Origin: Actinomycetota bacterium
GTDB lineage: Bacteria; Actinomycetota; Coriobacteriia; Anaerosomatales; UBA912
NCBI GenBank assembly: GCA_018334075.1
Contig: JAGXSC010000053.1
Coordinates: 19,781 to 83,780, forward strand
Direction of reading: 5' to 3'
DNA length: 64,000 bases
Shown: piece by piece, positions 55,784-63,929 of the stretch
Numbering within the stretch: position 1 is the stretch's first letter
How the letters are laid out: every line of letters begins with the position of its first letter
Translations under genes and position numbers: made by a program
Notes under the pieces: model-generated
Databases searched by the model: none
The model's input: the letters and a program-made list of their open reading frames with translations, nothing else
Told to the model about the DNA's origin: nothing

Positions 55784-56596
55784 CTACCAGCGGGGAACGC
55801 CGATGACAAGGATGACATGTCCTCCCTCGTCGAGCATGTCGCCAGCAAATGGCGCCTGATCGTTGACCAGACCGACCCTGTCATCATCGCTTGGCTGATA
55901 GGTCGGGCGAGCGACCAGGCCGGATGCGCGCAACCGCGATATGGCTGCCGCCTCGGTCATGCCAAGCGTCTGAGGCACCGCAACCTTGCCCACCCTTTGC
56001 GTGCCGCGAGACATCGTAATCGACACCGTCGAGCCGACGGTAAGGGTCGTTCCACCGGAAGGACGCTGCCGCATCACGCTGTCCGGCGGAAAGGTGTCGC
56101 TGTACCCCTCGCTTACCGAAGCCCTGAAGCCGGCGGTCTCAAGCTGGTTGATCGCCGTGGACCTTGTCCAGCCCATCACGTCGGGCACCCGCCGCTCATC
56201 GCCGAATTGCTCAGGAAAGAGCTCCGATGTGATGCGACCCGGAGCCGCTGAAACCACAAGACGGACCAGCGAGCCATACGGTGCGTAGGTGCCAGCCGCC
56301 GGATTCTGGCTATCGACATCCCCCGGCCTTCTTTCGGCCTGGGTATCCGACCTGTAGTCGACCTGGAAGCCGAGCAGATGAAGGCGTTCGACTGCCTCGG
56401 CACGGCGAACCCCAACCACGTCGGGCACGAGTACGGTTTCTTCGACTTGAGCGACCCTGTCTGCGTCCCGCTGTATTGCGCCCCAACACACCCAGAGCAG
56501 CCACAGCACGAGTAGCACCACGATTACGAAAAGGAGCCTGAACAGCGTTTTCTTGTGTCCCTGGTCTTTTCGGGTGTCTACGCTACCATCGCTCAT
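55784..56596 (-). CDS. PASTA-domain membrane protein
   Basis: A 270-residue protein with a short basic cytosolic segment, one transmembrane helix (near 20-42, LFRLLFVIVVLLVLWLLWV) and three extracytoplasmic PASTA repeats at about 56-118, 130-195 and 198-268, each with the xVPDVxG start and the PxxG turn (PAAGTYAPYG, PSGGTTLTVG). PASTA modules bind peptidoglycan fragments or beta-lactams. Unlike PknB or PBPs there is no kinase or transpeptidase domain, so it may be a stand-alone wall sensor or anchor. Convergent with the GerMN gene. Confidence 0.9.
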   Translation of the reverse strand: MSDGSVDTRKDQGHKKTLFRLLFVIVVLLVLWLLWVCWGAIQRDADRVAQVEETVLVPDVVGVRRAEAVERLHLLGFQVDYRSDTQAERRPGDVDSQNPAAGTYAPYGSLVRLVVSAAPGRITSELFPEQFGDERRVPDVMGWTRSTAINQLETAGFRASVSEGYSDTFPPDSVMRQRPSGGTTLTVGSTVSITMSRGTQRVGKVAVPQTLGMTEAAAISRLRASGLVARPTYQPSDDDRVGLVNDQAPFAGDMLDEGGHVILVIGVPRW

Positions 56597-56706
56597 CGGC
56601 CTCCGCCAATCGCCCCCGGCGCCTATGTCTGCGCCACTCTAAAGTTTTCGTGGAGTTACACTTCTATTGTACAAGTATAACAATAAATAGATGTAAACTT
56701 GCGAAC

Positions 56707-57009
56707 ATGGATGTTAAATCGACAGCAACGCTTCGGCTTTTTGGCCTGTTGCGCGAGTCGGCGCGCGAGCGCGGGATACCGGCCACCCTCCAGCTTGAAA
56801 TCGACGCACAGGGTACCTCGGCGTTAGAGATCGCCCGTCGACTTGATCTGCCTGTCTCAATGATCGAGGGGGTTTTTGTGAACCATTCGGTCTACGGGCT
56901 TGAGCAACTCGTCTTTCCCGGGGACCGCGTCGCGTTCGTTCCGCATGGAACACCAGGGCCACATCGATATACATTGGGGTTGTATACCGCCGGAAAGGGT
57001 ACAAATTAA
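56707..57009 (+). CDS. MoaD/ThiS-like protein of the AOR cluster, no Gly-Gly tail
   Basis: A 100-residue beta-grasp (ubiquitin-like) protein with TLRLFGLLRESARERGIPATL and LVFPGDRVAFVPHGTPGPHRY. It lacks the C-terminal Gly-Gly that MoaD and ThiS need for adenylylation, instead ending GKGTN, so it is unlikely to be a sulfur carrier. The start is the ATG at 56707; a GTG-like longer reading has no support. It directly precedes the AOR gene by 24 bases; similar small proteins are often found beside tungsten AOR genes, role unclear. Confidence 0.75.
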   Translation: MDVKSTATLRLFGLLRESARERGIPATLQLEIDAQGTSALEIARRLDLPVSMIEGVFVNHSVYGLEQLVFPGDRVAFVPHGTPGPHRYTLGLYTAGKGTN

Positions 57010-57033
57010 GTATCTGTCAATAAGGAGGTAAAC

Positions 57034-58809
57034 ATGAGTCAGATTCTTCGAATCAACATGTCCGATCTCTCAGTGACAAAAGAGCCGCTTCCGCAAAAAT
57101 GGGCGCGCTATGGCGGCAGAGCACTTACCTCGGCGATTGTATTCAACGAAGTGTCCCCCACCGCCGATCCTCTCGGCCCCGAAAACGTGCTGATCTTTGC
57201 TCCGGGCACCTTCGGCGGCACCAGCGTTCCAAACGGCGGTCGCATGTCCGTTGGTGCCAAAAGCCCCCTTACGCACGGCATCAAAGAGTCCAACTCGGGA
57301 GGACAGGCCGCTCACGCATTGGCCAAAATCGGAATCTCCGCCCTCGTGATCACCGGCAAGCCTGCTGATTCCTCGGCGCGCTATATGCTAACAATTGAGG
57401 CCGATGGGTCAGTGGAAATAAGTCGCGTCGACGACTGGAAGGACGCAGGAAACTATGAGGTCGCCGAGGCGATCAAGCCTTTGCGTCCCGCGGATGATCG
57501 TTATTCGACGATTACGATCGGACCGGCCGGCGAGGCCGGTATGAAAGCCGCCGGAATCGCGTTTTCGGACATGAAGGGCTTGCCGAACCGGTTCGCCGGA
57601 CGCGGAGGGCTAGGCGCGGTCATGGGCAGCAAGGGGTTGAAGGCCATCGTTATCTCTGACAAGGGGCTTGGCTACAAAACGCATGCCGACAAAGACGCCT
57701 TCACCGCCGCCATGCGCCGCTTCAGCTCGGCGCTAAAAGAGCATCCCGTCTCGGGCCAGGCGTTGCCGACTTACGGCACCAATGTGTTAACCAACATACT
57801 GTCAGAGGCCGGCGGCCTGCCCACGAGAAACTTCTCGACCGGCACTTTCGAGGGCGCCGAGGCAACCTCCGGCGAGCGTCAGCGCGAAATCACCCTTGAG
57901 CGAGGCGGTGACGTCAAGCACGGATGCCACACAGGCTGCGTCATACAGTGCTCGCGGTACTGGGTCGACAAAGACGGCCACTACAAGACCAAAGGCCCGG
58001 AGTACGAAACCGTTTGGTCGTTCGGGGCGGACTGTGGCATCGACGACCTGGATGCCATAGCCGAGCTCGACCGGATTTGCGGCGATTTCGGTCTGGACAC
58101 GATCGAAACCGGCGCGACGATGGCAGTATATATGGACTCCGGACGACTTGCTTTCGGGGACGCCGAAGGTGCGATCAAGGCGTTGCGCAGCATCTTTGAC
58201 GCCGGTTCGGATACCCGCGTGCTCGGTGACGGCGCGGAGGCCACCGGCAAGGCATTCGGCACGAAAAGAATTCCGGTAGTCAAGCACCAGGCATTGCCGG
58301 CGTACGATCCCCGCACTGTCATGGGCATCGGCGTGACATACGCGACCTCGACGATGGGCGCCGACCACACGGCGGGATACGCTGTGGCGACCAATATCCT
58401 GAAAGTCGGCGGAGACATCGATCCCCTGAAGCCGGAAGGACAGGTGGAGCTGTCACGCAACCTGCAAATCGCGACCGCGATGCTTGACTCGCTCGGCCTT
58501 TGCATCTTTGTTGCGTTCCCGGTGCTTGACATCCCAGAAGCGTTCGCGGCCATTCATGAGATGGCTGCAGCACATACGGGTGAGAAGTGGGACACCGATG
58601 AGTTGATGAGGCTGGGTAGGGAAACCTTGACATTTGAGCGGCTCTTCAACGAGCGCGCCGGCATGGGCGTCGACGACGACCGGCTGCCGGAGTTCTTTAT
58701 CACCGACAAGCTGCCGCCGCACAACATCGTGTTCCAGGTCTCCAACGCGGAGATCGACACCCTCTTCGACTTCGTACCTGAAACCGCGAAGCAGATGGGT
58801 ATCGCGTAG
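57034..58809 (+). CDS. Aldehyde:ferredoxin oxidoreductase (tungsten pterin family)
   Basis: A 591-residue AOR-family enzyme that oxidises aldehydes to acids (or the reverse) using a tungstopterin and a 4Fe-4S cluster, with ferredoxin as partner. Hallmarks are RGGLGAVMGSKGLKAIV near 190-206, HGCHTGCVIQCSRYW near 291-305 (cluster ligands CxxxCxxxC), TLERGGDVKHG and DSLGLCIFVAF near 488-498 (last cluster Cys). AAGGAGG lies upstream of the ATG. Substrate not deducible. It stands in a four-gene set with two ubiquitin-like proteins and a ThiF-type enzyme, which suggests cofactor maturation genes are co-expressed. Confidence 0.94.
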   Translation: MSQILRINMSDLSVTKEPLPQKWARYGGRALTSAIVFNEVSPTADPLGPENVLIFAPGTFGGTSVPNGGRMSVGAKSPLTHGIKESNSGGQAAHALAKIGISALVITGKPADSSARYMLTIEADGSVEISRVDDWKDAGNYEVAEAIKPLRPADDRYSTITIGPAGEAGMKAAGIAFSDMKGLPNRFAGRGGLGAVMGSKGLKAIVISDKGLGYKTHADKDAFTAAMRRFSSALKEHPVSGQALPTYGTNVLTNILSEAGGLPTRNFSTGTFEGAEATSGERQREITLERGGDVKHGCHTGCVIQCSRYWVDKDGHYKTKGPEYETVWSFGADCGIDDLDAIAELDRICGDFGLDTIETGATMAVYMDSGRLAFGDAEGAIKALRSIFDAGSDTRVLGDGAEATGKAFGTKRIPVVKHQALPAYDPRTVMGIGVTYATSTMGADHTAGYAVATNILKVGGDIDPLKPEGQVELSRNLQIATAMLDSLGLCIFVAFPVLDIPEAFAAIHEMAAAHTGEKWDTDELMRLGRETLTFERLFNERAGMGVDDDRLPEFFITDKLPPHNIVFQVSNAEIDTLFDFVPETAKQMGIA

Positions 58810-58826
58810 GGCTGGAGGTTTTGCGG

Positions 58827-59066
58827 GTGAAAGTCGACATAGCACTGTTCGCATCGCTCTCGGCTTTGCACTTATCGGAAGTGCCGGGCGGGCGAACGCG
58901 TACGTACGAACTCGCGGACGGAACCACGATCGCCGATGTCATTGAGATGCTGGGGCTGCCCGATCAGCCCCGCATCACATTCGTCAACGGACGACACGCC
59001 GATGAGAGCGCCGAGCTGCAAGAGGGCCAGCGCTTGGCGATCTTTCCTCCGGTGGCAGGCGGCTAG
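58827..59066 (+). CDS. MoaD/ThiS-family sulfur carrier with Gly-Gly terminus
   Basis: A 79-residue beta-grasp protein ending FPPVAGG, the C-terminal diglycine needed for activation to a thiocarboxylate. It shows ELADGTTIADVIEMLGL and the conserved hydrophobic pattern LQEGQRLAIFPP. The start is the GTG at 58827, eight bases after CTGGAGG. It is followed within two bases by a ThiF-type adenylyltransferase and preceded by AOR, so it may supply sulfur to the dithiolene of the tungsten cofactor (MoaD role) rather than thiamine. Confidence 0.88.
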   Translation: MKVDIALFASLSALHLSEVPGGRTRTYELADGTTIADVIEMLGLPDQPRITFVNGRHADESAELQEGQRLAIFPPVAGG

Positions 59067-59068
59067 CC

Positions 59069-59710
59069 GTGAGAGCCGAGGAGAGCTTGTCCGCCGGCCT
59101 TGCGGAGGCGTCGATCCCCGCGGAACCTGAACTGCGCGCGATCCTCGCCGCTTCCAGCGTCGCAATCATCGGCTGCGGCGGCCTGGGCAGCAACATCGCA
59201 TCGATGCTTTTGCGCTCGGGAGTTCTAGCTATGACTCTCATCGATTTCGACGTCATCGAAGAGTCCAATCTCAATCGCCAGCTTTTCTTCCGAGACCAGA
59301 TCGGAATGCCCAAGGTCATGGCGTTGTCCGAAACGCTTATGCGCATCGACCCAAGGGTGTCGTTGACGCTGCGTCAGGAAATACTCACCGCCGACAACTT
59401 CGAAGCCCTCGTCGGCAAGCCCGACGTACTCGTCGAGGCGGTAGACAGCGCCGAGACCAAGGCGCTGATCATCGACACCTGGGCCAGGAAGATGCCGGCG
59501 ATTCCTCTGGTGGCTGCTTCGGGCCTGGCCGGATGCGCCTCGGCGAACTGCATCGCCACAGAGGAGCTCGCCGAGAACTGCTGGATCGTGGGCGATCACG
59601 TCGCGGACGTCCGAGAAGGACACCCCCTGCTGTCCTCCCGTGTCACCGTGGCGGCCGCGCACCAGGCACACGCGGCGATACGCCTATTGCTGGGGCTCAG
59701 GGCCGCCTGA
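59069..59710 (+). CDS. ThiF/MoeB-family adenylyltransferase
   Basis: A 213-residue E1-like enzyme with VAIIGCGGLGSNIASMLLRSGV near 32-53 (ATP site), NRQLFF and AVDSAETKALI. It activates the diglycine tail of a carrier. The short length and lack of the CxxC zinc pairs match the compact ThiF of anaerobes. The start is the GTG at 59069. Its immediate partner is the diglycine protein at 58827-59066; with AOR two genes up, a tungstopterin role is plausible, although a thiamine role cannot be excluded. Confidence 0.88.
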   Translation: MRAEESLSAGLAEASIPAEPELRAILAASSVAIIGCGGLGSNIASMLLRSGVLAMTLIDFDVIEESNLNRQLFFRDQIGMPKVMALSETLMRIDPRVSLTLRQEILTADNFEALVGKPDVLVEAVDSAETKALIIDTWARKMPAIPLVAASGLAGCASANCIATEELAENCWIVGDHVADVREGHPLLSSRVTVAAAHQAHAAIRLLLGLRAA

Positions 59711-59711
59711 T

Positions 59712-59755
59712 CCTGGCGTGTGTGCGGGCCGAGCCCGTCGTCACCCCACGCCGGG
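59712..59755. other. Nested inverted repeats between convergent thiF-like and purK genes
   Basis: An inner hairpin CGGGC-cga-GCCCG (59725-59737) lies within an outer near-perfect repeat, CCTGGCGTG (59712-59720) and CACGCCGGG (59747-59755, one G-T pair). The second arm falls in the last codons of purK. The position between convergent genes suggests a two-way terminator, but there is no T run on either side. Confidence 0.35.
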
Positions 59756-60826
59756 AAGCGAGCTCAGCTTGCCGAGCGCGGCGTCGATGACCGCATGATC
59801 AGACGAGCGTACCGTGACATGCCCGACTTTCCTGCCGGCCGCCGGTCGCTTGCCATACAGGTGAAGATGCGCGCCGGGAACGGAGAGGACCTCCTCGGCA
59901 GAAGGGATCTCGCCAACGATGTTGAGCATCGTCACGCTCTCCAATGCCGCAGTGTCGCCCAAAGGAAGACCGGTGATCGCCCTCAAGTGATTCTCGAACT
60001 GGCTTGTCTGCGCACCCTCGATCGTCCAATGGCCGGAATTGTGGACCCGGGGAGCGAATTCGTTGGCGACAAGCCCGGATTCGGTGTCGAAGAGCTCGAG
60101 CGTCAATACGCCGACATAGCGCAAGCTCTCGAGCAGGCTCGTCGCCATTTCGCTTGCCGCATGAGTAGCCGCGTCGCCGGGCCTGCTTATGGCCATGCGT
60201 AAAATACCTTCGCGGTGAGTGTTCTCTGACAGCGGATAGATCGCTATTTCCCCGCTCTGCGCGCGAACTGCAATTACTGACACTTCCCGACTGAAAGACA
60301 CCAATCGCTCGACGATCGCCGGCTCTCGGCGGATAGCCTCCCACGCGGGCGCGACTTCCTCTTCCGAGGAGATCACAATCTGGCCTTTTCCGTCATATCC
60401 GAATCTTCTCGTTTTCAAAACCGCGGGCAGCCCAATTGCGGCGATGGCCGAATTGAGCTCTTCCATGCTGGAGACAGGCGCAAAATCGGCAGTTGGTATG
60501 CCGAGCTGACGAAAGAGATTTTTCTCCCGAAGGCGGTCCTGTGACATGCCAAGCGCGATAGCCGACGGAAATACCCGCACCCGGTCAGCGAGCGTCTGGA
60601 TGCTGCTCTCGGGCACGTTCTCGAAATCGAAGGTCGCCACATCGACTTTGTCCGCAAAGGCAGCCAGCGCGGTCGCATCATCGTAAGAAGCGCAGATCAG
60701 CTCTCCGGCATCCGCCGCGCAGGCATCCGGCGCGGGGTCGCAAAAGACGAACTTCATCCCCAGAGGCAGACCCGCCAGCGCCATCATCCGGGCAAGCTGA
60801 CCCCCGCCGAGAACGCCAACGATCAT
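59741..60826 (-). CDS. purK: N5-carboxyaminoimidazole ribonucleotide synthase PurK
   Basis: ATP-grasp enzyme that carboxylates AIR with bicarbonate in purine synthesis. The 361 residues include [16 protein letters not shown] at the N-terminus, [32 protein letters not shown] (ATP-grasp) and [30 protein letters not shown], the family's strongest signature. Overlaps purE by 4 bases. Full length. Confidence 0.97.
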   Translation of the reverse strand: MIVGVLGGGQLARMMALAGLPLGMKFVFCDPAPDACAADAGELICASYDDATALAAFADKVDVATFDFENVPESSIQTLADRVRVFPSAIALGMSQDRLREKNLFRQLGIPTADFAPVSSMEELNSAIAAIGLPAVLKTRRFGYDGKGQIVISSEEEVAPAWEAIRREPAIVERLVSFSREVSVIAVRAQSGEIAIYPLSENTHREGILRMAISRPGDAATHAASEMATSLLESLRYVGVLTLELFDTESGLVANEFAPRVHNSGHWTIEGAQTSQFENHLRAITGLPLGDTAALESVTMLNIVGEIPSAEEVLSVPGAHLHLYGKRPAAGRKVGHVTVRSSDHAVIDAALGKLSSLPGVG

Positions 60827-61320
60827 TTGGGCGGCTCGCCCGGGTTCGGGTTTTCCAGGACGCGAGCTGTCTGCGCGCTGCGGTATTCGACAAGCGCGTC
60901 AGCGATTTCAGGGTACTTGCCGCCAAGTATCGCCGCCGCCAGCAAGGCGGCATTCGTAGCGCCGGCTTTTCCTATCGCAAGGGTACCCACCGGAATGCCG
61001 GCAGGCATCTGAACGATCGACAGCAACGAGTCAAGACCGCTCAACGCCTTTGACCGCACGGGAACGCCTAGCACGGGAAGGTGGGTTTTGGCGGCAACCA
61101 TGCCCGGTAGATGGGCGGCCCCGCCCGCACCGGCGATGATGACCTCGATTCCTCGCTCGGCGGCCGTCTGCGCATAGGCGAACAGCTTGTCCGGTGTGCG
61201 ATGCGCCGAGACAACCTCGGCCTCATACCCTATCCCGAGCTTCTCAAGGGTCTCCGTGGCATGACACATGGTCTTCCAATCGGATGACGAACCCATGATC
61301 ACGCCCACCAGAATCGTCAT
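60823..61320 (-). CDS. purE: N5-CAIR mutase PurE
   Basis: Moves the carboxyl group of N5-CAIR to give CAIR, the step after PurK. The 165-residue protein has [14 protein letters not shown] at the start, [13 protein letters not shown] near 36-48 with the catalytic His, and [27 protein letters not shown]. Size and motifs are those of class I PurE. Co-translated with purK, and 18 bases downstream of a PII-like gene. Confidence 0.97.
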   Translation of the reverse strand: MTILVGVIMGSSSDWKTMCHATETLEKLGIGYEAEVVSAHRTPDKLFAYAQTAAERGIEVIIAGAGGAAHLPGMVAAKTHLPVLGVPVRSKALSGLDSLLSIVQMPAGIPVGTLAIGKAGATNAALLAAAILGGKYPEIADALVEYRSAQTARVLENPNPGEPPK

Positions 61321-61338
61321 GATCTCACTCCACCATCC

Positions 61339-61644
61339 TTATGAGAACTTGTCAGCCCGCAAGATTTCCACATTGGATACGAACCATATGATCGCGTAGT
61401 TCGGAAAATAGTGCTCGACGAGGTGCCGCTCTATGGCTTCGGCGATTTTCTCACCGCAAATAATCTCTATACGGATGTTGGCCGCAAACTCGTGATGCGC
61501 GTCCCTTACACCACGCTCGCCCTTGCCTCTCGCGTCAGTAACCGTAAATCCATGAACTCCGAGCTGCTCGAGTTCCTTCGTCAATTTGTCTTCGATCAGA
61601 GCTTCAGTGACTATCGTGACAAGCTTGCGGGTAAACGTCTCCAC
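61339..61644 (-). CDS. PII-like (GlnB superfamily) signalling protein
   Basis: A 101-residue ferredoxin-like protein resembling PII homologues outside the classical GlnB group. ELEQLGVHGFTVTDARGKGERGV near 25-47 spans the T-loop region, where the conserved GlnB tyrosine is not obvious, followed by IRIEIICGEKIAEAIERHLVEHYFP. It starts with GTG at 61644, eight bases after GGAGGT. Likely senses a nucleotide or small ligand, possibly carbonate-linked as in SbtB-type proteins. It may be transcribed with purEK; no ammonium or bicarbonate transporter is adjacent. Confidence 0.82.
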   Translation of the reverse strand: METFTRKLVTIVTEALIEDKLTKELEQLGVHGFTVTDARGKGERGVRDAHHEFAANIRIEIICGEKIAEAIERHLVEHYFPNYAIIWFVSNVEILRADKFS

Positions 61645-61756
61645 TTTCTTTGACCTCCACTACTTCGGGGTAGCAAAAACAGAGCTACCTGGTTCATGAA
61701 CACACATCACACTCATTTTATACCCGAGGGCCATGCAAATTTCTCGGCAGATATCG

Positions 61757-62809
61757 TTATGTTCCAGAATCTTTGTCATAAAAACAAGCGGCGTTTATCG
61801 CACGGCCCGCGCTTGCTTGGTGGGTTGCGCTTGCCGCACGTTTGAGCCGGTCGGCGACCGCCTCCCAATCTTTGAGCGCGGGAGGCGCCTCGACCAGAAT
61901 CATATCGCATCGCATGTGATCGAGCTCGCGCATCGTGGCATAGAGCAGCCGGCCGTACTCCGCTGGCTCCGGAGAGATCATCACCCATGCGCATCCGGTT
62001 GCAACTTCATCTGAAGGCGCGGGAGTCCTGGCGATGACCCCAACTGAGCGCCCGAGGGAGATCAACTCCAGAACCTGCGTCACCAGCTCGGTGGAATCGA
62101 CGAGATGCAAAGGCGTCTCGGGGGCGTAGTGGGCGGCGAGTGAGCCCGGGGTTTTCGGCGGCGCAGGCTCCCCCTCCCGACTGACGCAGCCGCCTCCTTC
62201 GGTGTAGCCCGCGTGCCCGAGCGCCGAGTCGATGTCCTCGGCGGTCACAGCGCCAAGCCGTAATATCTGCGGTCTTGCGGAGGTCAGATCGACTATCGTT
62301 GACTCGAGTCCCACCGCGCAAGGCCCGCCGTCAAGAATGTAATCGACCCGATCGCCGAATTCCTCGGCGACATGCTCGGCGCGGGTTGGAGAGATCTTCC
62401 CGAACCGGTTTGCCGACGGCGCTGCGACTCCTCCGCCGAACTCGGCTAAAACCTGCAGCGTCAGCGGGTGATTCGGAACTCGCAAGGCAATCGTATCCTG
62501 CCCCCCGGTAACCGCGTCGAGCACAGCAGGAACTCGCTTGAAGATCATGGTGAGCGGCCCTGGCCAGAATCGCGAAGCGAGTATGCGCGCGGCCGGCGAA
62601 ATCTCGTCGGCCCACTGCGACAGCTTGTCAATCCCGCTGATGTGCACGATGAGGGGATGATCGGTGGGGCGGTTCTTGAGCGCGAAAATCTTCGCCACAG
62701 CCTCCGGGTTCAAGGCGTCGGCTCCGAGCCCGTACACGGTTTCCGTGGGTAGCGCGACGACTCCCCCTTTGCGTAATATCTCAACCGCTCTGGTCACATC
62801 TGATCTCAT
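61757..62809 (-). CDS. tsaC: L-threonylcarbamoyladenylate synthase (Sua5 type)
   Basis: Makes the threonylcarbamoyl-AMP used for the t6A37 modification of ANN-decoding tRNAs. The 350 residues from the ATG at 62809 have the YrdC/TsaC domain (VVALPTETVYGLGADA, IFALKNRPTDHPLIVHI, LRVPNHPLTLQVLAEFG, APSANRFGKISPT) and an additional C-terminal Sua5 domain (from about 235), so this is the long Sua5 form. An ATG at 62857 would extend it by 16 residues; I prefer 62809, which matches where homologues usually begin, though its GGTGGAGAG is a little distant. Confidence 0.95.
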   Translation of the reverse strand: MRSDVTRAVEILRKGGVVALPTETVYGLGADALNPEAVAKIFALKNRPTDHPLIVHISGIDKLSQWADEISPAARILASRFWPGPLTMIFKRVPAVLDAVTGGQDTIALRVPNHPLTLQVLAEFGGGVAAPSANRFGKISPTRAEHVAEEFGDRVDYILDGGPCAVGLESTIVDLTSARPQILRLGAVTAEDIDSALGHAGYTEGGGCVSREGEPAPPKTPGSLAAHYAPETPLHLVDSTELVTQVLELISLGRSVGVIARTPAPSDEVATGCAWVMISPEPAEYGRLLYATMRELDHMRCDMILVEAPPALKDWEAVADRLKRAASATHQASAGRAINAACFYDKDSGT

Positions 62810-62948
62810 CTGGGGTATACTCTCCACCGCTGCGAACAATATTTGTTCGACGAGCATGAAATATATCTGGCCTCATGTCCAGATGCTCAATTCATATCAG
62901 GCAGGCAATTCATGCCCAAACGGGCAACGAAAAAGAAAGGCCTTTGGT

Positions 62949-63929
62949 ATGGCCGGTAAAATACGTATAGGACTCCCTCGCGCGATGCTTTACCACAAGT
63001 ACCATGTGCTTTGGTCGACATTTTTTGAGGAGCTCGGTTGTGAAACCGTGGTAAGCCCGCAGACCAACAAGCGCATCCTGAATCGCGGCGCGGCGCTCTC
63101 TGTGGACGAGTCCTGCCTGTCGATGAAGATATTCCTCGGCCACGTCGAAGCGCTTCGCGACCGGGTGGATTACATTCTCGTGCCTATGATCGCCTCCGAG
63201 ATCAAGGGCGAGGAAGCCTGCGTGAAGCTCATGGGAGCGTATGATATCGCTCGGCATTCGGTGGATGGCATCTCCTTGCTCACCTACATCGTCAATCACC
63301 GCCGAGGCATCCCCGAAAAGCGCGAGATGCTCAAGCTCGGCCGCAAGCTCTGCCGCAATCCATTCAAGGTGCGCTCGGCGTATCGCCGAGCCAGGCTCAA
63401 TCAACACGCACACGACCGTGAGCTGGCGCGGGAGCAGTACTCGCTGGAAGAAGAGCCGTGGGATCGACCGCGAATCCTGTTGGTAGGTCACGCATACAAC
63501 AACCACGATGAGTTCATCGGCATGCCGATAAAAAGGTTCCTGGAATCTTTGGGAGTCACAGTTTTTGACTCCGAGGCCCTCGATCACGACCTCGCGCGCA
63601 GCCTTTACTCGAAGATATCGACCGACGTGAAGTGGACATACAACAAGCAGCTTCTCGGCGCGGTCGAGTACTACCGTGACAAGGTCGACGGCATGATATT
63701 CCTCGTGACCTTCCCGTGTGGCCCGGACTCGCTCATGATCGAGCTTTGCCAGCGCAAGATCAAAGACGTGCCGATCGCCACGCTCGTTTTGGACGAGTTG
63801 ACCGGGGAGGCCGGCTTGCGTACCCGTCTGGAAAGCCTGGTTGACATCTTGAAGATGGAAGCCGCTGCAAAAGGACGAGGGCAGGCGCTCCCTGAAAGTG
63901 CGAAGGAGGAGCTCGATGAGTCAGCGTAA
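62949..63929 (+). CDS. Acyl-CoA dehydratase activase-related protein, DUF2229-type N-terminal part
   Basis: A 326-residue protein matching the DUF2229-containing proteins related to 2-hydroxyacyl-CoA dehydratase activases. It opens KIRIGLPRAMLYHKYHVLWSTFFEELG, and continues with SVDESCLSMKIFLGHVEAL, VPMIASEIKGEEACVKLMGAY and FPCGPDSLMIELCQR. Three or four conserved cysteines may hold a cluster. Larger homologues carry activase, this region and a further part in one chain; here they are split, the next gene providing the rest. Start ATG at 62949 with GAAAGG upstream; the long in-frame extension to 62664 is spurious. Confidence 0.85.
   Translation: MAGKIRIGLPRAMLYHKYHVLWSTFFEELGCETVVSPQTNKRILNRGAALSVDESCLSMKIFLGHVEALRDRVDYILVPMIASEIKGEEACVKLMGAYDIARHSVDGISLLTYIVNHRRGIPEKREMLKLGRKLCRNPFKVRSAYRRARLNQHAHDRELAREQYSLEEEPWDRPRILLVGHAYNNHDEFIGMPIKRFLESLGVTVFDSEALDHDLARSLYSKISTDVKWTYNKQLLGAVEYYRDKVDGMIFLVTFPCGPDSLMIELCQRKIKDVPIATLVLDELTGEAGLRTRLESLVDILKMEAAAKGRGQALPESAKEELDESA

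Noticed and set aside
61669..61689. Six-base inverted repeat GGTAGC/GCTACC after the Sua5 gene
   Set aside because: Short stem, no T run and no second supporting signal; cannot be separated from chance.
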